A stretch of 64,000 nucleotides of DNA from Pseudomonas viridiflava (GTDB lineage Bacteria; Pseudomonadota; Gammaproteobacteria; Pseudomonadales; Pseudomonadaceae), in NCBI RefSeq assembly GCF_900590755.1, contig NZ_UUOC01000053.1:434001-498000 (forward strand), in the 5' to 3' direction. The first letter of the stretch is position 1, and each line of letters begins with the position of its first letter. Below, one piece after another: positions 1 to 7,333 of the stretch. A model generated the notes under the pieces. The model had not been told where the DNA came from. It was given only the letters and a program-made list of their open reading frames with translations, and searched no databases. The position numbers and the translations under genes are program-made.

Positions 1-963
1 GTCGCGATCATCGGCGTAGCGCACGATGACCAATCCGGCGCTGGGCACGACATAAAGCGCCTGCCCCCAATGCCCCAGCGCCGCAAAGGTATCAGCCGGC
101 GCATCCGGCCAAGGGCCTTTTTCGCCATCTGCCCTGCGGTTAAGCCACCACTGCCCTCCCGAGGCCTCGTTCGCCTGCTCTCCGGCAAAAGGGGTCAGCA
201 CGAAGTCCACCCAGGCTTTGGGCAATAACTGCTGCTCATTCCAGCGTCCGCTGCGCTGCATCAACAAACCGATGCGCGCCAGATCCCGTGCGGTCATGTA
301 GGCATAGGACGAACCGACAAAGGTCCCGCTGGCGTCCGTTTCCCATACAGCACTGCGGATACCCATCGGCTCAAACAGCGCGGTCCAGGGGTAATCGGCA
401 TAGGCCTTTTCCCCGACCATGCCCCGCAGCGCTGCCGCCAACACCGTGCTGTCGCCGCTGGAGTAAAGGTATGAAGTGCCTGGAGGATGAGCGCTGTGAT
501 GCTCGGACGTGAAGCGCGCCATATCCTCGCGCCCTCGGGTGTAAAGCATGGCGACGACAGAAGAGTTGAGCGGCGCGTATTCATAGTCTTCCTGCCAGTC
601 CAGCCCGGAAGACCATGTCATCAGATGCCTGAGGGTAATCCCGGGATGAGCACTGAACGGCGGATAAAACTTCGCCACCGGGTCATCGAGCTGAAACCGG
701 CCTTCGCCAGAGGCGACACCCAACACGGTCGCCATGATGCTTTTGCTGATAGACCAGGTGAGGTGCGGCGTCTCGGCGCGGGTCTCGCCAGCATAGCGCT
801 CGTAAATTACCCGCCCGTCGCGCATCACCAGCAAGGCATCGGTACGGATGCCCTGACGGTTTTCATCGTTGCGCACCGGGAAGGCGTAATCCTCCAGGGC
901 TCGCAGCGCGTCGGCATTGGCGTTGATCGAGAGGAACAGCAGCAACAGCCAGACGAGGCGCAT
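1..963 (-). CDS. Serine hydrolase of the beta-lactamase (class C/PBP) family, 3' end outside the window
   Basis: The reading frame opens at the ATG at 963 and runs without a stop to the window edge, so the C-terminus is missing. The protein begins with a short hydrophobic signal peptide (MRLVWLLLLFLSINANA) and is probably periplasmic. About 80 residues in it has W-S-I-S-K-S, the SxxK nucleophile motif of class C beta-lactamases and DD-peptidases, and later Y-S-S, which fits the second active-site motif Yx[NS]. Neighbouring text (LMTWSSGLDW, PPGTSYLYSSGD) is typical of 6-aminohexanoate-dimer-hydrolase-like and esterase-type members. The substrate cannot be read from sequence. It is transcribed away from olsB. 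Confidence 0.8.
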   Translation of the reverse strand, partial: MRLVWLLLLFLSINANADALRALEDYAFPVRNDENRQGIRTDALLVMRDGRVIYERYAGETRAETPHLTWSISKSIMATVLGVASGEGRFQLDDPVAKFYPPFSAHPGITLRHLMTWSSGLDWQEDYEYAPLNSSVVAMLYTRGREDMARFTSEHHSAHPPGTSYLYSSGDSTVLAAALRGMVGEKAYADYPWTALFEPMGIRSAVWETDASGTFVGSSYAYMTARDLARIGLLMQRSGRWNEQQLLPKAWVDFVLTPFAGEQANEASGGQWWLNRRADGEKGPWPDAPADTFAALGHWGQALYVVPSAGLVIVRYADDRD

Positions 964-1040
964 GGGGTGAGTCTCGAAATGGGATTGCCGAACTTTAGCA
1001 GCGGGTTGTGACAGCTGATGCGCATTTTCTGGATTCATTT

Positions 1041-1130
1041 GTGGGACCGGCTTTAGCCGGGAAGACATCAGTCCTGCCTATAGAGATGCGGCGGGTGTAC
1101 CGGCCTCTTCCCGGCTAAAGCCGGTCCCAC
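1041..1130. repeat. REPIN (inverted pair of REP sequences, GTGGGACCGGCTTTAGCCGG family)
   Basis: Two REP copies face each other: GTGGGACCGGCTTTAGCCGG at the left and its reverse complement at the right, about 45 bases apart. The same doublet recurs at 3940, 10121, 43286, 54907 and 57112. Confidence 0.92.
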
Positions 1131-1156
1131 GGATAGAAGTCCGTCGCCTACGCCAC

Positions 1157-1200
1157 CCGTCACATAACCATCACCAAACCTTCATGGTCATGACATCGCC
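1157..1200 (+). promoter_or_regulatory. Candidate Pho box (four 11-bp units) upstream of olsBA
   Basis: Four consecutive 11-base units start with CCGTCAC (1157), CCATCAC (1168), CCTTCAT (1179) and ATGACAT (1190). PhoB sites are 11-bp direct repeats with a CTGTCAT core, and each unit keeps 4-5 of the 7 core bases in phase. TAGCCT at 1207-1212 could be the -10 element, as expected when PhoB replaces the -35 element. Ornithine-lipid genes of other bacteria are known to be phosphate-starvation induced. Binding here is inferred. Confidence 0.55.
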
Positions 1201-1284
1201 TCTGCTTAGCCTGAATTTGTACAGCAGCGCCAGGCCATTTCAGCCGATGCCCGCACTTGCAGGGCTGGCTCACGGAGACTTCGC

Positions 1285-2040
1285 ATGACTCAGATCGCCC
1301 GCATTCGCGACACAGCATCCGACCGCCGCCTTCAGGCTGAACGCCTGACCGGCACCCAAGCCTTGCAGGAAGCACAGGCACTGCGCTTCACCGTCTTCAG
1401 TGGCGAATTCAACGCCAAGCTCAAAGGCGCTGACCAAGGCCTGGACATGGACGACTACGACGTCCACTGCTCGCACATCGGCGTGCGTGATCTCAACACC
1501 GGCAAGCTGGTCGCTACCACCCGCCTGCTGGATCACAAGGCGGCCAACACCGTCGGCCGTTTCTACAGCGAAGAAGAATTCAACCTGCACGGCCTTGGCC
1601 ATCTGCAAGGCCCGATTCTGGAACTGGGTCGCACCTGCGTAGATCCGGAGTACCGCAACGGCGGCACCATTGCCGTGTTGTGGAGCGAACTGGCCGAGAT
1701 CCTCAATGAAGGTTCCTACAGCTACCTGATGGGCTGCGCGAGCATCCCGATGCAGGACGGCGGCATTCAGGCTCACGCCATCATGCAGCGCTTGCGCGAA
1801 CGCTATCTGTGCAACCAGAACCTGCGCGCCGAGCCAAAGAACCCGCTGCCCGCCATGGATTTGCCGAGCAACGTGATCTGCGAAATGCCGCCATTACTCA
1901 AGGCCTACATGCGCCTGGGTGCGAAGATCTGCGGCGAGCCGTGCTGGGATGAAGACTTCCAGGTCGCCGACGTATTCATCCTGCTCAAGCGCGACGAGCT
2001 GTGCCCGCGTTATGCCCGCCACTTCAAGGCAGCAGTGTAA
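1285..2040 (+). CDS. olsB: OlsB, ornithine N-acyltransferase (lyso-ornithine lipid synthase)
   Basis: This 251-residue protein belongs to the GNAT-like acyltransferase family that transfers a 3-hydroxyacyl group from acyl carrier protein to the amino group of ornithine, the first step of ornithine-lipid synthesis. Family features seen are the early FTVFSGEFNAKL segment, DDYDVHCSHIGV, the central GPILELGRTCVDPEYRNGG acyl-donor region and YLMGCASIPMQ. Length is normal for OlsB. The stop codon overlaps the ATG of the next gene by one base (TAATG), so olsB and olsA are translationally coupled. An 11-bp repeat array upstream suggests PhoB control, giving phosphate-free membrane lipids when phosphate is short. 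Confidence 0.92.
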   Translation: MTQIARIRDTASDRRLQAERLTGTQALQEAQALRFTVFSGEFNAKLKGADQGLDMDDYDVHCSHIGVRDLNTGKLVATTRLLDHKAANTVGRFYSEEEFNLHGLGHLQGPILELGRTCVDPEYRNGGTIAVLWSELAEILNEGSYSYLMGCASIPMQDGGIQAHAIMQRLRERYLCNQNLRAEPKNPLPAMDLPSNVICEMPPLLKAYMRLGAKICGEPCWDEDFQVADVFILLKRDELCPRYARHFKAAV

Positions 2041-2879
2041 TGAGCCGGTTACGCGGCTACGCCCGAGTCGCACGGGTGCTGCTGGTCATCGCACTGGGTC
2101 TGACCATTGCTGGCGCATTCGCCTGCATGGAACGGCTGAAAACCGGTCACTCCATGGCTCGTCGCCAGCGCTGGAGTCGTTGGTTCATGGCACGTCTGAC
2201 CGCCGCGCTGCCGTTTCGCGTGACAGTCAGTGGCGAGCTGCCACGCCAGCCGATGCTGTGGGTCAGCAATCACGTTTCATGGACCGATATTCCGCTGCTG
2301 GGCATGCTCGCCCCGCTGTCGTTCCTGTCTAAGGCCGAAGTGCGCACCTGGCCGGTTGCAGGTTGGCTGGCGTTGAAGGCTGGCACCCTGTTTATCCGTC
2401 GCGGCGCGGGCGACAGCCGTCTGATTCAGAAGCAGATGGGCAATCACTTGCTGCAGAACAACGCACTGATGATTTTCCCCGAAGGCACCACCACCGACGG
2501 CACCGGCCTGCGCACCTTCCACGGGCGCCTGATGTCCAGCGCGATTGATAGCGGCGTGATGATGCAACCGGTGGCGATTCACTACTCCCGTGACGGCAAG
2601 CCAGACCCTATCGCGCCCTTTATCGGCGATGACGATTTGCTCTCGCACTTGCGTCGGTTGTTCGCCAATGAGCAAGGTGATGTGCATATCCAGTTGCTGA
2701 CGCCGATTGCCACTCAAGGCAAAGAACGGGCTGCGCTGGCCTATGAAGCGCAGCAGGCAGTGCAGGTCGCGCTGTTCGGCGAGGCCCCTGCTACCGCTGA
2801 AAAACCAGAGGCTGAAAAACCTGAAGTCGTTGCACAGCCTCAGCCAGTCGAAAGCCCGCGATCGGCGAGAGCAGCCTGA
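2040..2879 (+). CDS. olsA: OlsA, lyso-ornithine lipid O-acyltransferase (PlsC family)
   Basis: The 279-residue product is a 1-acyl-glycerol-3-phosphate acyltransferase-type enzyme that adds the second fatty acid to lyso-ornithine lipid at the inner membrane. A membrane helix lies near residues 10-30. The HX4D catalytic motif is in the sequence SNHVSWTD, and the second PlsC motif is FPEGTTTDG. I chose the ATG overlapping the olsB stop rather than upstream starts because of the coupling and the conserved MSRLRGYARV opening. The C-terminal 30 residues are rich in Pro, Glu and Ala and look disordered. The last 40 bases overlap the convergent acpH gene. Confidence 0.92.
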   Translation: MSRLRGYARVARVLLVIALGLTIAGAFACMERLKTGHSMARRQRWSRWFMARLTAALPFRVTVSGELPRQPMLWVSNHVSWTDIPLLGMLAPLSFLSKAEVRTWPVAGWLALKAGTLFIRRGAGDSRLIQKQMGNHLLQNNALMIFPEGTTTDGTGLRTFHGRLMSSAIDSGVMMQPVAIHYSRDGKPDPIAPFIGDDDLLSHLRRLFANEQGDVHIQLLTPIATQGKERAALAYEAQQAVQVALFGEAPATAEKPEAEKPEVVAQPQPVESPRSARAA

Positions 2880-3436
2880 GAAAAATCCTGCAACAACGGA
2901 TAGAACTCGGCGAAGTCAGCACTCAGGGGTTGGTAGAGCGCGTGCAGTTCATGCATGGCGCCCGCCAACCCCTGAGGCCGTGACAAGCGCCGGGAAATCC
3001 CAATCAGCACCTGCTCCAGCACAGCAAATTCCTGATACGAACCCAGCCAGTCCTGAGCCGCCATGCGCGGCGCAATCAGCGCCAGGCGCTCGGGCAATTG
3101 GGGCTCGGCGGCCAGCACGCGATACACCTTGTCAGTGAACGCCGCGAGTGGAACGTCGGCGTAAATCCGCCAGTCCCTGGCCAGGCAGTGATCGAAAAAC
3201 ACGTCCAGCACAATGCCCGCGTAACGTCGCCGTTCGCTGGGGAAACGGGCAATGGCTTGTTTGATCAGCGGATGGCTGTCGGTAAAGGCATCGATGCTGC
3301 GATGCAGCTGGATCGCCTGGGCCAGCTCGTCCGGAAATCGACCGGCCACAGGCCCTTTGACGAAATCGCCATACAGACTGCCGAGTAATTGCGCCGGGCG
3401 CTGACCGCCAAGGTGCAGATGAGCAAGGTAATTCAT
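2840..3436 (-). CDS. acpH: AcpH-type acyl carrier protein phosphodiesterase (DUF479)
   Basis: This 198-residue protein matches the AcpH family, which removes the 4'-phosphopantetheine arm from acyl carrier protein. The opening MNYLAHLHLGG, the GSLYGDFVKG loop, LHRSIDAFTDSHP and the FFDHCLARDW segment carry the His/Asp residues of the HD-like metal site. Length is typical. The gene is convergent with olsA and overlaps its 3' end by 40 bases. Its neighbour is also an acyl-ACP-consuming lipid enzyme, which may be coincidence or a shared theme of ACP metabolism. Confidence 0.88.
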   Translation of the reverse strand: MNYLAHLHLGGQRPAQLLGSLYGDFVKGPVAGRFPDELAQAIQLHRSIDAFTDSHPLIKQAIARFPSERRRYAGIVLDVFFDHCLARDWRIYADVPLAAFTDKVYRVLAAEPQLPERLALIAPRMAAQDWLGSYQEFAVLEQVLIGISRRLSRPQGLAGAMHELHALYQPLSADFAEFYPLLQDFSQAALADRGLSTG

Positions 3437-3470
3437 GGCGCCCAGCCTACGCCGAATTGCTCGGCAGGCA

Positions 3471-3577
3471 TATATCGATATAACCCGATATAGCGTTTCG
3501 CCCTATCTTCAGCAGAAAATCATATTTGTATATCGCGAAATACAAATATAAAGTTCGCCCCATCGCGATATAGCGTT
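3471..3577. promoter_or_regulatory. AT-rich operator/promoter region with palindromes upstream of the arsR gene
   Basis: The region holds a 12-bp perfect palindrome TATATCGATATA (3471-3482), two direct copies of CGATATAGCGTT (3486-3497 and 3566-3577), and between them a perfect inverted repeat ATATTTGTA (3522-3530) / TACAAATAT (3541-3549) with a 10-base spacer. It is strikingly AT-rich against its surroundings. ArsR-family repressors bind imperfect 12-2-12-like palindromes overlapping their own promoter, so this is the expected operator for the downstream regulator. Which element is bound is inferred. Confidence 0.6.
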
Positions 3578-3596
3578 AAACCATATTGAGAACGAC

Positions 3597-3911
3597 ATGC
3601 CTATCGACCTCGACGAAATAATAAAAGCCCTGGCTCACCCGGTCCGCCGGGACATTCTGGTCTGGCTCAAAGACCCGCTGACCTGCTTTCCGGACCAGAC
3701 CCACTCTACGGAAAACGGCGTCTGCGCCGGTCAGATCGACCAACGCGCCGGACTCTCGCAATCCACGGTGTCCGCGCATCTGGCGACATTGCAACGGGCC
3801 GGGTTGATCACCAGTAAAAAGGTCGGTCAGTGGAGCTTCTTTCGGCGCAATGAAGAAGTTATTGCGGCGTTCATTGGGGCGTTGGTGCTGGAGCTGAGCC
3901 CTCCCTGCTGA
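3597..3911 (+). CDS. ArsR-family winged-helix repressor
   Basis: This 104-residue protein has the ArsR fold: ALAHPVRRDILVWL (helix alpha 1), then AGQIDQRAGLSQSTVSAHLATLQRAGLITSKKVGQW, which is the helix-turn-helix plus the start of the wing. The CVC-type metal motif of arsenic or cadmium sensors is absent from the recognition helix. Instead there are single cysteines near residue 30 (LTCFP), near 43 (GVCAG) and at the last residue. It lies directly before an MFS exporter and an Old Yellow Enzyme reductase that it probably represses. Sensing of an electrophile or oxidant through those cysteines is a guess. Confidence 0.87.
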   Translation: MPIDLDEIIKALAHPVRRDILVWLKDPLTCFPDQTHSTENGVCAGQIDQRAGLSQSTVSAHLATLQRAGLITSKKVGQWSFFRRNEEVIAAFIGALVLELSPPC

Positions 3912-3939
3912 CCTCGAAAACTTCGATTCACTGACACTT

Positions 3940-4029
3940 GTGGGACCGGCTTTAGCCGGGAAGAGGCCAGCAAATCCAATGCATCTGCTTTGTCAGGACT
4001 GCCGCTTTCCCGGCTAAAGCCGGTCCCAC
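3940..4029. repeat. REPIN (GTGGGACCGGCTTTAGCCGG family)
   Basis: Inverted pair of the same REP as at 1041, filling the gap between the arsR and MFS genes. It ends about 34 bases before the ribosome-binding site of the MFS gene, so it lies in the middle of the likely transcript. Confidence 0.92.
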
Positions 4030-4077
4030 AAAAGACGCGTTTCAATTCAACAGCTACTTTTCCAAAGGAGACGCCCA

Positions 4078-5244
4078 GTGCCTCTTTCACTGTTTATCCT
4101 GGCCCTAAGCGCCTTCGCCATCGGCACCACCGAGTTCGTCATCATGGGCCTGCTGCCTGAAGTCGCAGCCGATCTGGGTGTTTCGATTCCCGGCGCGGGC
4201 TGGCTGGTGACGGGCTATGCGCTGGGCGTCGCCATCGGTGCGCCGTTCATGGCCATGGCCACCGCCCGGCTACCGCGAAAGGCTGCACTGGTGACCCTGA
4301 TGGGCGTCTTCATTGTCGGTAACCTGCTGTGCGCCATCGCCAGCGACTACAACGTGCTGATGTTCGCCCGAGTGGTCACCGCGCTCTGCCACGGCGCGTT
4401 CTTCGGCATCGGTTCGGTGGTCGCCGCGGGCCTGGTTCCGGCCAACCGTCGCGCCTCCGCTGTCGCCCTGATGTTCACCGGCCTGACCCTGGCCAACGTG
4501 CTGGGCGTGCCATTGGGTACCGCGCTCGGCCAATACGCCGGCTGGCGCTCGACCTTCTGGGCGGTGACGGTGATTGGTGTTATCGCGCTGATCGGCCTGA
4601 TCCGTTTCCTGCCTACCAACCGCGATGAAATGAAGCTCGATATGCGCGCCGAGCTGGCCTCGCTGAAAGGCGCAGGCATCTGGTTGTCGCTGAGCATGAC
4701 CGCGCTGTTTTCTGCGTCGATGTTCACCCTGTTCACGTATGTCGCGCCGCTGCTGGGCGAAGTCACCGGCGTCTCGCCAAAGGGCATCACCTGGACCCTG
4801 CTGTTGATCGGCCTGGGCCTGACCGTCGGTAACGTGATCGGCGGCAAGCTCGCCGATCGGCGTCTGGCGGCGACATTGATTGGCGTGTTCATCGCCATGG
4901 CGGTGGTGTCCACGGCGTTGAGCTGGACCAGCGTCGCCCTGATTCCGACCGAAATCACCCTATTCCTCTGGGCCACTGCCGCCTTTGCCGCCGTGCCCGC
5001 TCTGCAGATCAACGTGGTGACCTTCGGCAAAGACGCCCCGAACCTGGTGTCGACCCTAAATATCGGCGCTTTCAACGTCGGCAACGCACTAGGCGCATGG
5101 GTCGGCGGCAGCGTCATTGCCCATGGCCTGGGCCTGACCAGCGTGCCACTGGCCGCCGGTGCCCTGGCGGTGCTGGCCCTGATCGTGACCCTGATTACTT
5201 TTCGCCAGAGCGGTAACCCCGACCTGGCTCCTGCTATCAACTGA
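4078..5244 (+). CDS. MFS transporter, DHA1/AraJ-type efflux permease
   Basis: A 388-residue, 12-helix major facilitator of the arabinose-efflux-permease group (drug:H+ antiporter type). It starts at a GTG preceded by AAAGGAG eight bases upstream; the protein opens MPLSLFILALSAFAIGTTEFVIMGLLP, the usual N-terminus of this subfamily. The loop 2-3 region and motif FARVVTALCHGAFFG fit DHA1 members. It lies between a likely ArsR repressor and xenB, 21 bases from the latter, which suggests export of a compound that XenB also processes, or of its product. The substrate is unknown. Confidence 0.87.
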   Translation: MPLSLFILALSAFAIGTTEFVIMGLLPEVAADLGVSIPGAGWLVTGYALGVAIGAPFMAMATARLPRKAALVTLMGVFIVGNLLCAIASDYNVLMFARVVTALCHGAFFGIGSVVAAGLVPANRRASAVALMFTGLTLANVLGVPLGTALGQYAGWRSTFWAVTVIGVIALIGLIRFLPTNRDEMKLDMRAELASLKGAGIWLSLSMTALFSASMFTLFTYVAPLLGEVTGVSPKGITWTLLLIGLGLTVGNVIGGKLADRRLAATLIGVFIAMAVVSTALSWTSVALIPTEITLFLWATAAFAAVPALQINVVTFGKDAPNLVSTLNIGAFNVGNALGAWVGGSVIAHGLGLTSVPLAAGALAVLALIVTLITFRQSGNPDLAPAIN

Positions 5245-5265
5245 TCATTCAAGAGGATTTGACGC

Positions 5266-6315
5266 ATGACGACTATCTTTGACCCGATCACCCTGGGTGA
5301 CCTGCAACTGTCCAACCGCATCATCATGGCGCCGCTGACCCGCTGCCGCGCCGACGAAGGCCGTGTGCCCAACGCGATGATGGCCGAATACTACGTACAG
5401 CGCGCTTCCGCTGGCCTGATCCTCAGCGAAGCCACGTCGGTGACGCCGATGGGTGTTGGCTACCCGGACACTCCGGGCATCTGGTCCAACGATCAGGTGC
5501 GCGGCTGGAGCAACATCACCAAGGCCGTGCATGCCGCTGGCGGCAAGATAGCCCTGCAACTGTGGCACGTAGGGCGCATCTCTCACCCTTCGTACCTCAA
5601 CGGCGAAACCCCGGTCGCCCCAAGCGCCATCAAGCCGGAGGGTCATGTCAGCCTCGTTCGCCCGCAGGCCGATTACGTCACCCCGCGCGCCCTGGAACTG
5701 GCCGAAATTGCCGACGTCGTGGACGCTTACCGTGTGGGCGCTGAAAACGCCAAGGCTGCCGGTTTCGACGCTGTTGAAGTGCACGGTGCCAACGGTTATC
5801 TGCTCGACCAGTTCCTGCAAAGCAGTACCAACCAGCGCATCGACATGTACGGCGGCTCAGTGGAAAACCGTGCTCGTCTGATGCTCGAAGTGGTAGATGC
5901 CGTGATTGAAGTCTGGGGCGCTGGCCGCGTGGGTCTGCACCTGGCACCGCGTGCCGACTCCCACGACATGGGCGACGACAACCTGGCCGAGACCTTCGGC
6001 TACGTGGCTGCAGAAATGGGCAAACGCGGCATCGCGTTCATCTGTGCGCGGGAACGTGAAGCGGGCGACAGTATTGGCCCGCAATTGAAAAAGGCATTCG
6101 GCGGCGCGTACATCGCCAATGAAAAATTCACCAAAGAAAGCGCCAACGCCTGGCTGGCCAATGGCTCGGCAGATGCGGTGGCATTCGGTGTGCCCTTCAT
6201 CGCCAACCCGGACCTGCCCGCCCGCCTGAAACAGGACGCACCGCTGAACCAGGCGCATCCAGAAACCTTCTACGCCAAGGGGCCAGTGGGTTACATCGAT
6301 TATCCGGTGATGTAG
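5266..6315 (+). CDS. xenB: XenB-type xenobiotic reductase (Old Yellow Enzyme family, FMN)
   Basis: The 349-residue protein is an NADH/NADPH:flavin oxidoreductase that reduces activated C=C bonds, nitrate esters and nitroaromatics. Family marks are IIMAPLTRCRA at residues 19-29, ALQLWHVGRISHP near residue 97, the catalytic His/Asn pair in EVHGANGYLLDQFLQ near residue 180, and YGGSVENRARL of the FMN barrel. Length is normal. It is the last gene of the arsR-MFS-xenB unit and is close in sequence to XenB enzymes of P. fluorescens and P. putida, as far as I can judge by recall. Confidence 0.9.
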   Translation: MTTIFDPITLGDLQLSNRIIMAPLTRCRADEGRVPNAMMAEYYVQRASAGLILSEATSVTPMGVGYPDTPGIWSNDQVRGWSNITKAVHAAGGKIALQLWHVGRISHPSYLNGETPVAPSAIKPEGHVSLVRPQADYVTPRALELAEIADVVDAYRVGAENAKAAGFDAVEVHGANGYLLDQFLQSSTNQRIDMYGGSVENRARLMLEVVDAVIEVWGAGRVGLHLAPRADSHDMGDDNLAETFGYVAAEMGKRGIAFICAREREAGDSIGPQLKKAFGGAYIANEKFTKESANAWLANGSADAVAFGVPFIANPDLPARLKQDAPLNQAHPETFYAKGPVGYIDYPVM

Positions 6316-6332
6316 AGGCTTCGCCAGCGGCA

Positions 6333-6393
6333 AGTTTCAAGCTACAAGCTGCAAGTTTTACCCCGCAGCTTGTGGCTTGTGGCTTGAAGCTCG
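6333..6393. repeat. Short inverted, internally repetitive element after xenB
   Basis: The left half repeats CAAGCT (CAAGCTACAAGCTGCAAG) and the right half repeats GCTTGTG then GCTTGAAGC, so the two halves can pair into a hairpin. It lies between the convergent xenB and coiled-coil genes and could serve as a transcript barrier. It differs in sequence from the REP families found elsewhere in the window. Confidence 0.6.
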
Positions 6394-6397
6394 CAGT

Positions 6398-7255
6398 TTA
6401 CCTGCGCGCATTAAGCTGCTGAGACAGGTTCTGAATCTGGCTCTGCAAGGTATTGATGCTGCGGGTCATCTGTCCACGGAATGCATCAAACTCCGCGGTA
6501 TTGGTTGCAGCTGCCACTGGCGCGGGGCGGTTTTCCTGTTCGCTTTTGAGCACGATCAGGTCTTGCTCAAGACGTTCAATCGCAGCGCTCGGATTGCCTT
6601 GCTTCTTCAGCGCAGCAACATCGGCACTCAGGCTTTTCAGCTGAGTGTCGATTTTCTCCTGATCGCCCTGGGCAGCCTTGGTATCAGGGATCGCCGCCTT
6701 GAGCGTAGCCAGTTCGCTGGTCACTGCCTTTAGTTGCTCTTGCAGCTGGGTATTGACGGTCTGCTGCTGGGTCGCCTGCGTGCTGATCTGCTCAAGACGC
6801 TGCTGCAAAGTGGCTTGATGCCCCTCTGCGCCTTCCTGCTGCTTGTCCTGGTCGGCCAACTGATCCTCGATCAACTTGATGCGCTGCTTGAGCGCCTCGC
6901 CATCCACCACTACCGATTCCGTGGCCACCACTTTGCCGGAGATATCCTGCAAGCGCCCGGCGGCTTCTTCACTGATCCGCGCGAAGCTTTCCTGAGTCGC
7001 AACCAATTGCTGCTCCATCAGGGAAATCTGCTGAAAACTCCACCAGCCAAGGCCGCAGAAGGCAATAAACAGCGCGCCAACCAGAGCCCACAACGGGCCG
7101 GTGCTCGCCGCCTTGACCTTCACAACCGGCGTATCCCGGGAGTAGACGGTGGTGCGCTTACGCGCCGCGGTAGTAGGCGGCGCGAAGTCGTCGTCATCGT
7201 CCTTGGCGCTGAGATTCGGGACGTCATCGACGTCGTCGTAAGGATCGTTACGCAT
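6398..7255 (-). CDS. Conserved inner-membrane coiled-coil protein of unknown function
   Basis: The 285-residue protein has an acidic cytoplasmic head (residues 1-25 rich in Asp), one transmembrane helix near residues 53-72 (LWALVGALFIAFCGLGWWSF), and then about 150 residues of glutamine-rich heptad coiled coil ending in a short helical tail (MTRSINTLQSQIQNLSQQL). No catalytic motif is visible. Homologues have been labelled chromosome-segregation ATPases, but I see no Walker motif, so that name is misleading. The topology suggests a periplasmic coiled-coil rod anchored in the inner membrane. The start is supported by AGGG six bases upstream. Confidence 0.82.
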   Translation of the reverse strand: MRNDPYDDVDDVPNLSAKDDDDDFAPPTTAARKRTTVYSRDTPVVKVKAASTGPLWALVGALFIAFCGLGWWSFQQISLMEQQLVATQESFARISEEAAGRLQDISGKVVATESVVVDGEALKQRIKLIEDQLADQDKQQEGAEGHQATLQQRLEQISTQATQQQTVNTQLQEQLKAVTSELATLKAAIPDTKAAQGDQEKIDTQLKSLSADVAALKKQGNPSAAIERLEQDLIVLKSEQENRPAPVAAATNTAEFDAFRGQMTRSINTLQSQIQNLSQQLNARR

Positions 7256-7333
7256 GAGGAACCCTATGTGAAACCGTGATGATGACTGCTTGAAGTGGGC
7301 GAGTATAACCGCTGCAATCGCCTCCTATGGCGC

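Larger units (their letters stand above)
964..1284. other. Intergenic region between the serine hydrolase and olsB
   Basis: This 321-base gap holds a REPIN at 1041-1130 and, nearer to olsB, a Pho-box-like repeat array at 1157-1200 followed by a possible -10 element (TAGCCT, 1207-1212). I see no gene in it. Confidence 0.7.
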
